Source: a virus. From it: 33,900 nucleotides of DNA. The notes under the pieces were generated by a model that saw only the letters and a list, made by a program, of their open reading frames with translations, was not told where the DNA came from and ran no database searches. Of the stretch, positions 15,080-20,876 are shown piece by piece. Every line of letters begins with the position of its first letter. Position 1 is the first letter of the stretch. The position numbers and the translations under genes are program-made. The DNA is taken from the IMG/VR virus record IMGVR_UViG_3300031629_000035, positions 1 to 33,900 of that record. One strand, given 5' to 3'.

Positions 15080-15731
15080 TCCCAACTCCTTCAAGTGCTA
15101 TCCACGATACAGGAAATAGTTTCAACATTTCTTTGTCAACACCAAGGGCTACCTGTTTACTTTCGTGTTGGGTATCTGGTGTAATCCTGAGCCTACACAT
15201 ATCAGCAAAGGCATCAAGGCTACCTGACCAGTACCATTCAGTCATCATCGACTGTGGCAGTACCATACGTGCTTGCTCAGGGGCTACCCCATCATGGATC
15301 ATCTGGTCATACAGGTCTAAGACTTGGTTCATCGTTGAGTCAGTCCACAAGGGCGGTTGACATACACCAGAAGACCCTTGCTTCTTATCAGCAGACTTAC
15401 CACGCCACACATCAGGTGTGTAGAACTCAGGTGGGTTATCGACATAACGACGACTGATCTCATTCCACCGTAGGAACTTATGCTTAACCAACTGACGTGC
15501 TACGAAGACAGGTGCCTTGACGTGAAAGGATGCAAAGGCATGTCCGAAGGGTGACAGGTGCTTGTGCTTGGCTAGGTATGCGATTAGTCCTTTGTCACCT
15601 TTACTCAGGTCATAGGTGCCTTGGATCAAGTCAGTACATATTAGCTTAGACTTTTTCCCAAAGGATACCCGTGCTGCGTTTACTACGGACAGGTCACTGC
15701 CCATGTGGTCTACGTATGTTACTTCAATCAT
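15072..15731 (-). CDS. thyX: Flavin-dependent thymidylate synthase ThyX
   Basis: A 219-residue enzyme converting dUMP to dTMP using FAD and folate. [12 protein letters not shown] near the N-terminus, the ThyX signature region [24 protein letters not shown] and the C-terminal [14 protein letters not shown] match the family in order. The family motif is RHRx7S; here both arginines are lysines (KHKx7S) with the serine kept. Such Lys variants are expected to bind dUMP similarly, but this is a change at a key motif. It serves the same DNA-precursor supply as the class II reductase and MazG. Confidence 0.9.
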   Translation of the reverse strand: MIEVTYVDHMGSDLSVVNAARVSFGKKSKLICTDLIQGTYDLSKGDKGLIAYLAKHKHLSPFGHAFASFHVKAPVFVARQLVKHKFLRWNEISRRYVDNPPEFYTPDVWRGKSADKKQGSSGVCQPPLWTDSTMNQVLDLYDQMIHDGVAPEQARMVLPQSMMTEWYWSGSLDAFADMCRLRITPDTQHESKQVALGVDKEMLKLFPVSWIALEGVGND

Positions 15732-15903
15732 CTATTGTAACTCCAATACAATCCATTGTTTCTTGGTTATCGTTAACTATTACAGATGCCTCTTTCAATG
15801 CACTCTTGCATAGCGTCTCGTTATCGTATGTCCCAACGGTGTAATATCTAACACCTTGTTCTGGGTACACAGAAAACCACATTAGTATCCAAACTACATT
15901 CAT
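15724..15903 (-). CDS. 59-aa protein with hydrophobic N-terminus
   Basis: ATG 15903 to TGA 15724; the ATG overlaps the upstream stop as TGATG and the end overlaps thyX by 8 bases. The first 13 residues (MNVVWILMWFSVY) are hydrophobic like a short signal anchor. The rest is beta-like and acidic (YYTVGTYDNETLCKSALKEA). A small secreted or membrane-bound phage protein is plausible. Function unknown. Confidence 0.6.
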   Translation of the reverse strand: MNVVWILMWFSVYPEQGVRYYTVGTYDNETLCKSALKEASVIVNDNQETMDCIGVTIDD

Positions 15904-16067
15904 CAGTAGGGAACCTCTCCGTTTTCGTCGCGGGGGTCATTAAAGTAATTCTTAACAAGTAGGTCTGGGTAAACGTGCTTAGTGTCAGCGACAGCCTGTA
16001 GTTCTCCTAGCATAGTTGCTGGTAGAATACCCATGTCTCGTAGTTGCATCTCAAGTTCTAGTGTCAT
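15903..16067 (-). CDS. 54-aa hypothetical protein
   Basis: The start is placed at ATG 16067 (MTLELEMQLRDMG) with GGGAG upstream; the longer frame to 16109 would overlap the SleB-like gene. The N-terminal half is a helix (TMLGELQAVADTK) and the C-terminus is polar and acidic (NDPRDENGEVPY). It is coupled downstream by TGATG. No family recognised. Confidence 0.62.
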   Translation of the reverse strand: MTLELEMQLRDMGILPATMLGELQAVADTKHVYPDLLVKNYFNDPRDENGEVPY

Positions 16068-16071
16068 CGTC

Positions 16072-16470
16072 TTATCTCCCTGCGGGTGCTGTGTAAAATA
16101 TGTGGTCACCTATGCGACCATCCAAGTGGTACTGTTTTAGCCAATATGGCTTAACATAAGTAGCGTGATAGTGCGTACTAGTCAACCCTAACCTAACACC
16201 TTTTATAGTAGATATAGCTATTTCTTCAGCAATATCAATGGCTTTCCTGTCACCTACGTTACTTGTGTACTTACGATAGTTATCAGACTTTCCATCGTGG
16301 GTGAACGAGAACTGACTTGGTTGGAACACTACGGCACAGATTTCGTCGGGCCATCGGGGTGAGCTTACCCTGTTCATTACGACCCCAGCGACGGCTAATT
16401 GCCCTTGGATCGGCTGGTCTCTGGCCTCAAAGAATATAGCTGCTGCAAGGCACATCATTGGGGTCATCAT
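16072..16470 (-). CDS. SleB-like cell wall hydrolase
   Basis: A 132-residue domain of the SleB / Hydrolase_2 family. AAIFFEARDQPIQGQLAVAG, then VVMNRV, WPDEICAVVFQPSQFSF, THYHATYV and IGDHIFY occur in family order, with the likely catalytic Glu in FFEAR. These enzymes cut peptidoglycan glycan strands. Its place among replication and nucleotide genes on the minus strand, far from the M15 endolysin cassette, is odd for a lysis gene. Early or entry-linked use, or a second endolysin, are both possible. The first 11 residues are hydrophobic but too short for a clear signal peptide. Confidence 0.85.
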   Translation of the reverse strand: MMTPMMCLAAAIFFEARDQPIQGQLAVAGVVMNRVSSPRWPDEICAVVFQPSQFSFTHDGKSDNYRKYTSNVGDRKAIDIAEEIAISTIKGVRLGLTSTHYHATYVKPYWLKQYHLDGRIGDHIFYTAPAGR

Positions 16471-16547
16471 TTGTCATTCTCCCGTAGCCACTTTTTGATG
16501 TCTGCTGCTACCCATGCTGGTGCATCGTCTTCCCAGTAGTTAATCAT
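16467..16547 (-). CDS. 26-aa peptide
   Basis: ATG 16547 to TGA 16467, MINYWEDDAPAWVAAD followed by IKKWLRENDK. AAGGAAG lies 7 bases upstream, and it overlaps both neighbours (94/80-aa gene and SleB-like gene, ATGATG). Tryptophan-rich amphipathic helix. It could be a translated microprotein or only a coupling ORF that delivers ribosomes to the hydrolase start. Confidence 0.42.
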   Translation of the reverse strand: MINYWEDDAPAWVAADIKKWLRENDK

Positions 16548-16782
16548 TATCTTCTTCCTTAACTGATTCAAGTGAGGCTAAAATTGTAGGCGACCCAAAA
16601 AGAATATTTCTTCCTAGTGCGTCATCTAATGATACCTTAGCTCCCTCAAGTTTATGCCTCGATTGCTCTAGTAGGACAATATTATTTCTAAAGTCATAAA
16701 GTGCTTCCTCATACCTTAATCTAGCCATTCGGGCTAACTTAACATGAGACATTATTTCACGTTCCGCAGATATCATCATCAT
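16540..16782 (-). CDS. 80-aa coiled-coil hypothetical protein
   Basis: The start is set at ATG 16782 (MMMISAEREIMSH), overlapping the upstream stop as TGATG with GGAG 8 bases before. The longer frame to 16824 lies inside the upstream gene. Almost the whole protein is a charged helix (ARMARLRYEEALYDF, LLEQSRHKLEGAKVSLDDAL) ending in an acidic tail (KEEDND). No family recognised. Confidence 0.65.
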   Translation of the reverse strand: MMMISAEREIMSHVKLARMARLRYEEALYDFRNNIVLLEQSRHKLEGAKVSLDDALGRNILFGSPTILASLESVKEEDND

Positions 16783-17045
16783 CAGTTGATCTCCACTACA
16801 GCGTCTTCGTGAAAGCATTTCCATGAAGCTTCAACGACAGAATAGATAGGCACATAGCCGTTGGCCTTCATGGTTTCGCTGATGACACGACCCTTAGCAT
16901 TGCCAATGATGTGTGATGCTGGACGGAACAACCCGTTAACCTTACGCTCACTGCCATCTTTCTTGATGAAGGTAACAGAGGCGAAACGTGTACCACGAGC
17001 TTTGATTGCGTCACGTACTGTTGTGCGGTTCATTTTGTTAGTCAT
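16782..17045 (-). CDS. Small SH3/Sm-fold-like protein (WYL_2 / DUF2693-like)
   Basis: An 87-residue basic protein. FASVTFIKKDGSERKVNGLF, followed by GRVISETMKANGYVPIYSV, resembles the small beta-barrel phage family DUF2693 (WYL_2), in which a 'xFxKKDGxxR' hairpin is characteristic. Such proteins are thought to bind nucleic acids or partners, but the role is unknown. AAAGGAATATCACA lies before the ATG at 17045, and a weak TTGACA box occurs about 60 bases upstream. Confidence 0.6.
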   Translation of the reverse strand: MTNKMNRTTVRDAIKARGTRFASVTFIKKDGSERKVNGLFRPASHIIGNAKGRVISETMKANGYVPIYSVVEASWKCFHEDAVVEIN

Positions 17046-17115
17046 TGTGATATTCCTTTGTTGATTGCTTCTGTAACCTGTTTAAGTGATTCGGTGGGTA
17101 GTGTCAACAACAACC

Positions 17116-17253
17116 TCACTCGTCTTCAAGTTCTCCTTCAACTTCGCTTGTATCATTGTAACAGTTATTGCACACGCCATATTCATCAACCATATCCTCA
17201 TCTACTACTCGACCACAGTGGTCACACATCTCTTTGTTCATCTTATGTAGCAT
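17116..17253 (-). CDS. 45-aa zinc-ribbon protein
   Basis: ATG 17253 (overlapping the upstream stop as TAATG) to TGA 17116. Two Cys pairs, CDHCG and CNNC, about 20 residues apart form a likely zinc knuckle, followed by an acidic tail (TSEVEGELEDE). AAGGAG lies just upstream. A second ATG four codons in could also serve. It is probably a small nucleic-acid- or protein-binding factor, with function unknown. Confidence 0.62.
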   Translation of the reverse strand: MLHKMNKEMCDHCGRVVDEDMVDEYGVCNNCYNDTSEVEGELEDE

Positions 17254-17483
17254 TATGTCTTCTCCTTTACTGGTGATCCTGTCCAAGACTTTATAGACAT
17301 CCAGTCAAATGTATAGTTATTTCCTATGTGGTCAAATGCAGCCCAGTATTCTGCTGCTTCTCGTGACATCTCATCCCACACCCATGTGCATGGTATGTCA
17401 CCTAAACGGAACCTTTCGGTGTTACCAGATGCAAACATCATCTCGACTTCGACATCAACAAGTATTTCTGTTTGGCGGCTCAT
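17253..17483 (-). CDS. 76-aa hypothetical protein
   Basis: A 76-residue protein with a beta-rich start (TEILVDVEVEMMFASGNTE) and Trp-rich middle (CTWVWDEMSREAAEYWAAF). It overlaps its neighbours by ATGA upstream and TAATG downstream. The strong coupling identifies it as the second gene of the leftward operon. No family recognised; one small mixed alpha/beta domain is likely. Confidence 0.68.
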   Translation of the reverse strand: MSRQTEILVDVEVEMMFASGNTERFRLGDIPCTWVWDEMSREAAEYWAAFDHIGNNYTFDWMSIKSWTGSPVKEKT

Positions 17484-17653
17484 TTGATTTCTCCTTTAAT
17501 CATGTTCCACGCTTCCCACTTGTCAATCTCTGTGACGACAAGGTTCTTAGATAGTGATGAGTGGGCGACAAACAAGTCTGCATCACTGCGCATCAAGAAA
17601 GTTCCCATAAGAATTATCTGTCCTTCGTCTTCAAAGTGTACTGTAAATAACAT
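17480..17653 (-). CDS. 57-aa hypothetical protein, first gene of the leftward array
   Basis: ATG 17653 to TGA 17480, with AGGAG 8 bases upstream. The sequence starts MLFTVHFEDEGQIILMGTF and ends WEAWNMIKGEIK. It is the promoter-proximal gene of the minus-strand array, directly next to the hairpin-like repeats at 17671-17840. Small alpha/beta domain; no family recognised. Confidence 0.62.
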   Translation of the reverse strand: MLFTVHFEDEGQIILMGTFLMRSDADLFVAHSSLSKNLVVTEIDKWEAWNMIKGEIK

Positions 17654-17670
17654 TTGATACTCTCCTATCT

Positions 17671-17840
17671 AATTCCCTCGGTGGGGTGTTAACTTCTACG
17701 AATCACCTTACATAATTCCCTCGGCGGGGTCAAGGATTATTTCCACTGGTGGTCTCTAATTCCCTCGGAGGGGTCATTTTCCATCGGTGGGGGTCACGGT
17801 CATTTTCCACTGGAGGGGTCATTTTCCACTGGAGGGGGTC
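17671..17840. repeat. Seven hairpin-like GC-box repeats upstream of the leftward operon
   Basis: Units begin near 17671, 17714, 17739, 17758, 17776, 17801 and 17821. The shared pattern is WTTCC, two or three variable bases, GG, one variable base, GGGG(T)C; examples are AATTCCCTCGGAGGGGTC and ATTTTCCACTGGAGGGGTC. Each has a short self-complementary core (CCCT-CGG-AGGG, TCCA-C-TGGA, CCAC-TG-GTGG). Changes on the two arms are partly compensatory. They lie in the leader or promoter region of the leftward array. Confidence 0.75.
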
Positions 17841-17841
17841 T

Positions 17842-18105
17842 GTGGTATTTGTGCAACTGTGACATTTTTGCCGATTTTGGTGTGGTTTTTGGGTCACAGT
17901 GACATTTTGACAACACTTGGCAGAAAACATATTTGCCACATTGACGTGACATATTTGCAACGTGATATTTAAGCAACGATTCGGTAAAACATAAATACCA
18001 CACTTGACGTGACATTTCTGCAACGTGACAGATTCGCAACAAGTACGAAAAAGTGTGCTTGTGATATTTTTACAACGTGACATTTGAGTAACGTGACAGA
18101 AATAC
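17842..18105. repeat. Iteron array, 16-bp unit GTGACATTTNTGCAAC
   Basis: About ten units start at 17842, 17859, 17899, 17946, 17962, 18009, 18025, 18061, 18077 and 18093. Examples are GTGACATATTTGCAAC, GTGATATTTAAGCAAC and GTGACATTTCTGCAAC. Several are exact tandem pairs, and pairs recur with intervening GATTCGGTAAA and CACATTGAC/CACACTTGAC blocks, giving a composite period near 63 bp. A 125-codon minus-strand frame across it is only translated repeat. It is typical of replication-initiator or repressor binding arrays. Confidence 0.8.
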
Positions 18106-18172
18106 ATGATTCGGTAAATATGTCATAATGCCGCATTGACAAGCAGATTCACGATTCGTTCTATTTTTTATA

Positions 18173-18216
18173 GCCATGTGTTTTTTGCATAGCTGCCATG
18201 TGTTTTTTGCATAGCT
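18173..18216. repeat. Perfect 22-bp tandem repeat
   Basis: GCCATGTGTTTTTTGCATAG plus CT occurs twice back to back (18173-18194, 18195-18216). It is embedded in an AT-rich stretch running to about 18330, between the iterons and the nested inverted repeats. This looks like an origin-type unwinding and binding region. Confidence 0.75.
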
Positions 18217-18249
18217 ATTTCAATAGGGCGTCAGTCCATTTTAACAAAA

Positions 18250-18400
18250 TTTTTTGATATAGTCTAATCACGAAATATTTCAATATGTTACAAAAATATG
18301 GGTTTTGATCACTTTTTTAGTAAATAGTGAGATTCCGCTTAGAACGCGACGAATCACTTTTTTGATATAGGACTAAGCGGGACACTAGCGGCGTTCTAAG
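18250..18400. other. AT-rich direct repeat and nested inverted repeats, origin-like
   Basis: TTTTTTGATATAG occurs at 18250-18262 and 18358-18370. CCGCTTAG (18335-18342) pairs with CTAAGCGG (18373-18380). The overlapping CTTAGAACGC (18338-18347) pairs with GCGTTCTAAG (18391-18400). The two stems are mutually exclusive. With the iterons and tandem repeat this makes 17842-18400 the best origin candidate. No gene is seen in 17654-18608. Confidence 0.5.
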
Positions 18401-18533
18401 GGCCGTTCTAGGGCTTTCCAGATGCTATTGACGAATCGTTCTTGCATGTATAGCGCGCGCCCGTCCGCGATTCTTTATATACTCAACAAAGTTTTTACCT
18501 TGTTCATTTTAGGGCTTGTGATGGTTCTGAATT

Positions 18534-18581
18534 GCCCCTAGTGTGATTCTTGTAAGGGGCGCAGCCTGTGCCCTTGCTTTT
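18534..18581 (+). promoter_or_regulatory. Two mutually exclusive hairpins in the early-gene leader (attenuator-like)
   Basis: GCCCCT (18534-18539) can pair with AGGGGC (18555-18560). The same AGGGGC can instead pair downstream with GCCCTT (18570-18575, allowing one G-U), forming a stem followed by GCTTTT like a weak terminator. It lies 30-75 bases before the first early gene at 18609. Pairing is seen; regulation is inferred. Confidence 0.4.
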
Positions 18582-18608
18582 AACTCTGGTTCCCGAAAGG
18601 TTCCCAAT

Positions 18609-18779
18609 ATGTCAAATAATAAATCTTTCCGTTTCGTTCTTATCGGTCAAACTTTCGACAATCTTGACGGCAAACGCTACGAAAAAACCAATAGCCAATA
18701 CGCGAAACCTTTTGGAGGCGGTAAGGCTGTTAAATTAGCTAAAGACTTTTATTGCGTAAATGTTAGCGAGTGGGGTTGA
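18609..18779 (+). CDS. 56-aa basic hypothetical protein, first early-type gene
   Basis: The start is placed at ATG 18609 (MSNNKSFRFVLIGQTF), preceded by GAAAGG; the longer frame to 18543 passes through the leader hairpins. The protein is basic with a beta-like N-terminus and KRYEKTNSQYAKPFGGGKAV. It heads a run of nine coupled plus-strand genes whose codon use (more GCG, GGC, CGC) differs from the flanking blocks. No family recognised. Confidence 0.6.
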   Translation: MSNNKSFRFVLIGQTFDNLDGKRYEKTNSQYAKPFGGGKAVKLAKDFYCVNVSEWG

Positions 18780-18783
18780 GTCT

Positions 18784-19011
18784 ATGTCAGTTTATATCAC
18801 CTCCACTCAAATCAACCTACTAAGCAAAGTCTCCGAAATAGTTAAATCAAACGGCCTTGGTTTTTCGGGCGTTTATCCAACGGACTCCATCAACGTTTAT
18901 ATTGTTTCAACATGGGGCGATGTTACTTATCAAACCGTCAACGCAATCACGCGCGAAATTAGAGAAACTAAGCAATCTGAATTTGCCGCCTTTGTGGAAG
19001 GTAAACGCTAA
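18784..19011 (+). CDS. 75-aa hypothetical protein
   Basis: The start is placed at ATG 18784 (MSVYITSTQINLL), five bases after the previous stop. It looks alpha/beta: an amphipathic helix (LLSKVSEIVKSNGLG), a strand pair (SINVYIVSTWGDVTYQ) and a Lys/Arg-rich C-terminal helix (ITREIRETKQSEFAAF). It ends in TAATG with the next gene. No family recognised. Confidence 0.65.
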   Translation: MSVYITSTQINLLSKVSEIVKSNGLGFSGVYPTDSINVYIVSTWGDVTYQTVNAITREIRETKQSEFAAFVEGKR

Positions 19012-19160
19012 TGGTTCGCTTAATGCTTACTGGCTACGTTTTGATAGCCCTTGTCGCCGCTTTTAACCTTGGTCAATCAACAACATTCTATAGCGATGGA
19101 ATCCTATTGGATACGCCCTATCTTACTTACTGGTTAGATTATGATGGAGTCGATCAATGA
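19011..19160 (+). CDS. 49-aa protein with N-terminal membrane segment or signal
   Basis: ATG 19011 (TAATG with the previous stop) to TGA 19158-19160. Residues 3-20 (RLMLTGYVLIALVAAFNL) form a signal-peptide- or anchor-like hydrophobic stretch. The remainder is polar and aromatic (LLDTPYLTYWLDYDG), probably outside the cytoplasm. It is coupled by ATGA to the next tiny membrane peptide. Function unknown. Confidence 0.6.
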   Translation: MVRLMLTGYVLIALVAAFNLGQSTTFYSDGILLDTPYLTYWLDYDGVDQ

Positions 19161-19237
19161 GCTTTTTTGAGGCTAACCTAATTTTAGCGGCATGTTTTGC
19201 CCTATCCGTAACCCTAGTTATTTGGTGGAATGTATGA
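19157..19237 (+). CDS. 26-aa membrane peptide
   Basis: ATG 19157 to TGA 19235-19237, MSFFEANLILAACFAL followed by SVTLVIWWNV. Nearly the whole peptide is one transmembrane helix. It is joined by ATGA to genes on both sides, which argues for real translation. Function unknown; small phage membrane peptides of this kind can modulate host envelope functions. Confidence 0.5.
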   Translation: MSFFEANLILAACFALSVTLVIWWNV

Positions 19238-19548
19238 AACACGAACAAAAATGCCGCGCCTTGATCCGTTCTATTGTGCGTGATGCAAGATATACCGAGT
19301 CGACTGTCGTTCTAGTTAAATGCGAGGGCGAGCCATTGCAGAATGAACAACTTGAAAAGAGTATTATAGACGCTGTTTTTAGTGTTGATGAATCACAACT
19401 GGTTTTCATTGACCTTTATACGCAACGGACTCTTGGTTCTATTTCTATCGTTCTGGAATACGACTCAGCGCCTTGTGAAATAGTCCAAGATTTTAGCGCC
19501 AACGAATACACCGAAACACTGATCAGAAAAGCGGAGTCCAAGATATGA
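19234..19548 (+). CDS. 104-aa hypothetical protein
   Basis: The start is at ATG 19234 (MKHEQKCRALIRSIVRD), in an ATGA overlap with the membrane peptide; the longer frame to 19192 is inside that gene. Predicted alternation of helix and strand (TVVLVKCEGEP, SQLVFIDLYTQRT, ISIVLEYDSAP) suggests one alpha/beta domain. Acidic overall. It ends in ATGA with the next gene. No family recognised. Confidence 0.68.
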   Translation: MKHEQKCRALIRSIVRDARYTESTVVLVKCEGEPLQNEQLEKSIIDAVFSVDESQLVFIDLYTQRTLGSISIVLEYDSAPCEIVQDFSANEYTETLIRKAESKI

Positions 19549-20285
19549 TACGTCAAACAATCATCTTGTATCGCGGCCCTAGTCTAATCAATGGCAAGCC
19601 GATTGTGGCCCTTGCGCAATCCGACTCAAACAATTCCAAAACGGGCAACATGGTGCAAACCTTTATTTTGTCGGATGAAATGGACCCGTTAACGGCGAGT
19701 AGGACGGGCGCGGATGAATCTATCTGTGGCGATTGCCCGCATCGCGGCAAGGCGAACGACAACGACAAAGGGCAAGCAACTGATCGAACCTGCTACGTGA
19801 CGTTAGCACACGCGCCGCTTGGCAAATATAAAGCGTTGAAAAAGGGCGTCTATGGTAACGCCGTGGCAAGCCGTCAAGAAATTGTGGCGTTCGGTGCTGG
19901 TAAGGGCGTCCGATTGGGTACGTATGGCGATCCGTGCGCCGTAGATAATAGCGTATGGAAATCCCTAACAAGCCGCGCAGAATATCAAACGGCTTACACA
20001 CACGGCGCTGTTAACCCGTGGCCGCAGGGCATTATGTCAAGCGCCGATAGCGCCGAAATTGCGCAATCCATGTGGGACAAGGGCGAACGTACCTTTCGCG
20101 TGGTCGCTAGTGTTGCCGATATTATCAAGGGCAAAGAAGTGTTGTGTCCCGCTAGTGAAGAAGCTGGTCGCAAGGCAACGTGCGCAACGTGCAAGTTATG
20201 TGGTGGCGCTAGTATCAAGGCAAAGAGCGTGGCAATCCCTGCACATGGCACAAGCAAACGGAAAGCTAAGGAGTTGGTGGCATGA
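19545..20285 (+). CDS. Cys-rich conserved phage protein of unknown function
   Basis: The largest early-type gene (246 aa). The N-terminus IILYRGPSLINGKPIVAL, then NSKTGNMVQTFIL, SICGDCPHRGK, CYVTLAHAPLGKYKA, YGDPCAVD and a C-terminal CATCKLCGG cluster resemble a protein family I recall from diverse phages and plasmids with unknown function. Cys clusters (CGDC, then CATCKLC) suggest zinc or Fe-S binding. A basic C-terminal tail (TSKRKAKELVA) suggests nucleic-acid contact. It is coupled by ATGA at both ends. I cannot name a biochemical role. Confidence 0.75.
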   Translation: MIRQTIILYRGPSLINGKPIVALAQSDSNNSKTGNMVQTFILSDEMDPLTASRTGADESICGDCPHRGKANDNDKGQATDRTCYVTLAHAPLGKYKALKKGVYGNAVASRQEIVAFGAGKGVRLGTYGDPCAVDNSVWKSLTSRAEYQTAYTHGAVNPWPQGIMSSADSAEIAQSMWDKGERTFRVVASVADIIKGKEVLCPASEEAGRKATCATCKLCGGASIKAKSVAIPAHGTSKRKAKELVA

Positions 20286-20431
20286 CATACCGAGTCAACA
20301 TAGCGTCACAAGGTGGCAAGCCCTTTGCATATTATCACGCGACAACGCTTAAGGCCGCTAAGGATAAGCGCGAACAACTAACGCAACGCCATAAGGGCGC
20401 GACTATTACAATCGACAAGGAGTCAAACTAA
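20282..20431 (+). CDS. 49-aa basic hypothetical protein
   Basis: ATG 20282 (ATGA overlap with the Cys-rich gene) to TAA 20429-20431 (TAATG with the next). The sequence starts MTYRVNIASQGGKPFAYYHA, with a strongly basic helix (KAAKDKREQLTQRHKG) and a final strand (ATITIDKES). The small basic beta-alpha-beta form would suit DNA or RNA binding. No family recognised. Confidence 0.62.
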   Translation: MTYRVNIASQGGKPFAYYHATTLKAAKDKREQLTQRHKGATITIDKESN

Positions 20432-20646
20432 TGGATAAGCTACACACATTAAGCGACGATTTCGGATTTCATGATCCAATAGATATGCTTGAGTCCTATT
20501 TATGGGAAGGTACCATGCCAGCAATTTGCATGAATAAGGGCTGTGATTACTCAACAGAATATGAGCCAGATCAAAACAAGGGCTGGTGCGAATGTTGTTC
20601 AACTAACACTGTGAAAAGCGCCGCTGTTCTAATGGGAGTCATGTAA
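20431..20646 (+). CDS. 71-aa zinc-ribbon-like protein
   Basis: A 71-residue protein, helical at the start (MDKLHTLSDDFGFHDPIDML). A Cys cluster then follows: C33 and C38 (CMNKGC), then CECC after the acidic/aromatic YSTEYEPDQNKGW stretch. This four-Cys arrangement resembles small phage zinc ribbons. TAATG coupling at both ends. Function unknown; a role in host transcription or nucleic-acid binding is possible. Confidence 0.68.
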   Translation: MDKLHTLSDDFGFHDPIDMLESYLWEGTMPAICMNKGCDYSTEYEPDQNKGWCECCSTNTVKSAAVLMGVM

Positions 20647-20825
20647 TGGGAATCTATGATAACCATCAAGTGGGTTGCGACTTATGCGACGACGAGTATG
20701 ACCACAGACTCGAAGGGGCAACCACAGAATGCGGCGTCTGTGTTTGCGAGTCATGTTGTGACAATGGCGCTGTTAGATACCACCACACGGATGACGAATG
20801 TTTTGTATACTTAAATGACGATTGA
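20646..20825 (+). CDS. 59-aa Cys-rich small protein
   Basis: ATG 20646 (TAATG with the upstream stop) to TGA 20823-20825. Cys residues occur as CDLC (11-14) and CGVCVCESCC (29-38) with C52 near the end; His pairs are also present. It probably binds one or two zinc ions. It is the last gene of the early-type block and is followed by a 7-bp hairpin. No family recognised. Confidence 0.6.
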   Translation: MGIYDNHQVGCDLCDDEYDHRLEGATTECGVCVCESCCDNGAVRYHHTDDECFVYLNDD

Positions 20826-20835
20826 TAAAGGGCAG

Positions 20836-20863
20836 GGAGTCGTGGGTTAATACTTGCGACTCC
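20836..20863 (+). terminator. Weak hairpin after the early-type block
   Basis: GGAGTCG (20836-20842) pairs with CGACTCC (20857-20863) across a 14-base loop, eleven bases after the last early gene. No T-run follows, so intrinsic termination is doubtful; it may be a 3'-end or processing structure. Confidence 0.35.
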
Positions 20864-20876
20864 AGTACCTTGTGCA

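Noticed and set aside
17671-18105. CRISPR array
   Set aside because: Repeats are short (16-20 bp), imperfect, directly adjacent or irregularly spaced, with no unique spacers of uniform length and no cas genes.
17730-18107. 125-codon minus-strand open frame across the iterons
   Set aside because: Its translation (repeated NITLQICHVN/CHV-like words) is just the 16-bp repeat read through; no RBS and no gene-like composition.
19720-20257. Antisense frames opposite the 246-aa Cys-rich gene
   Set aside because: The plus frame is coupled on both sides by ATGA overlaps; the antisense frames are Arg/His/Cys-rich shadows without RBS.
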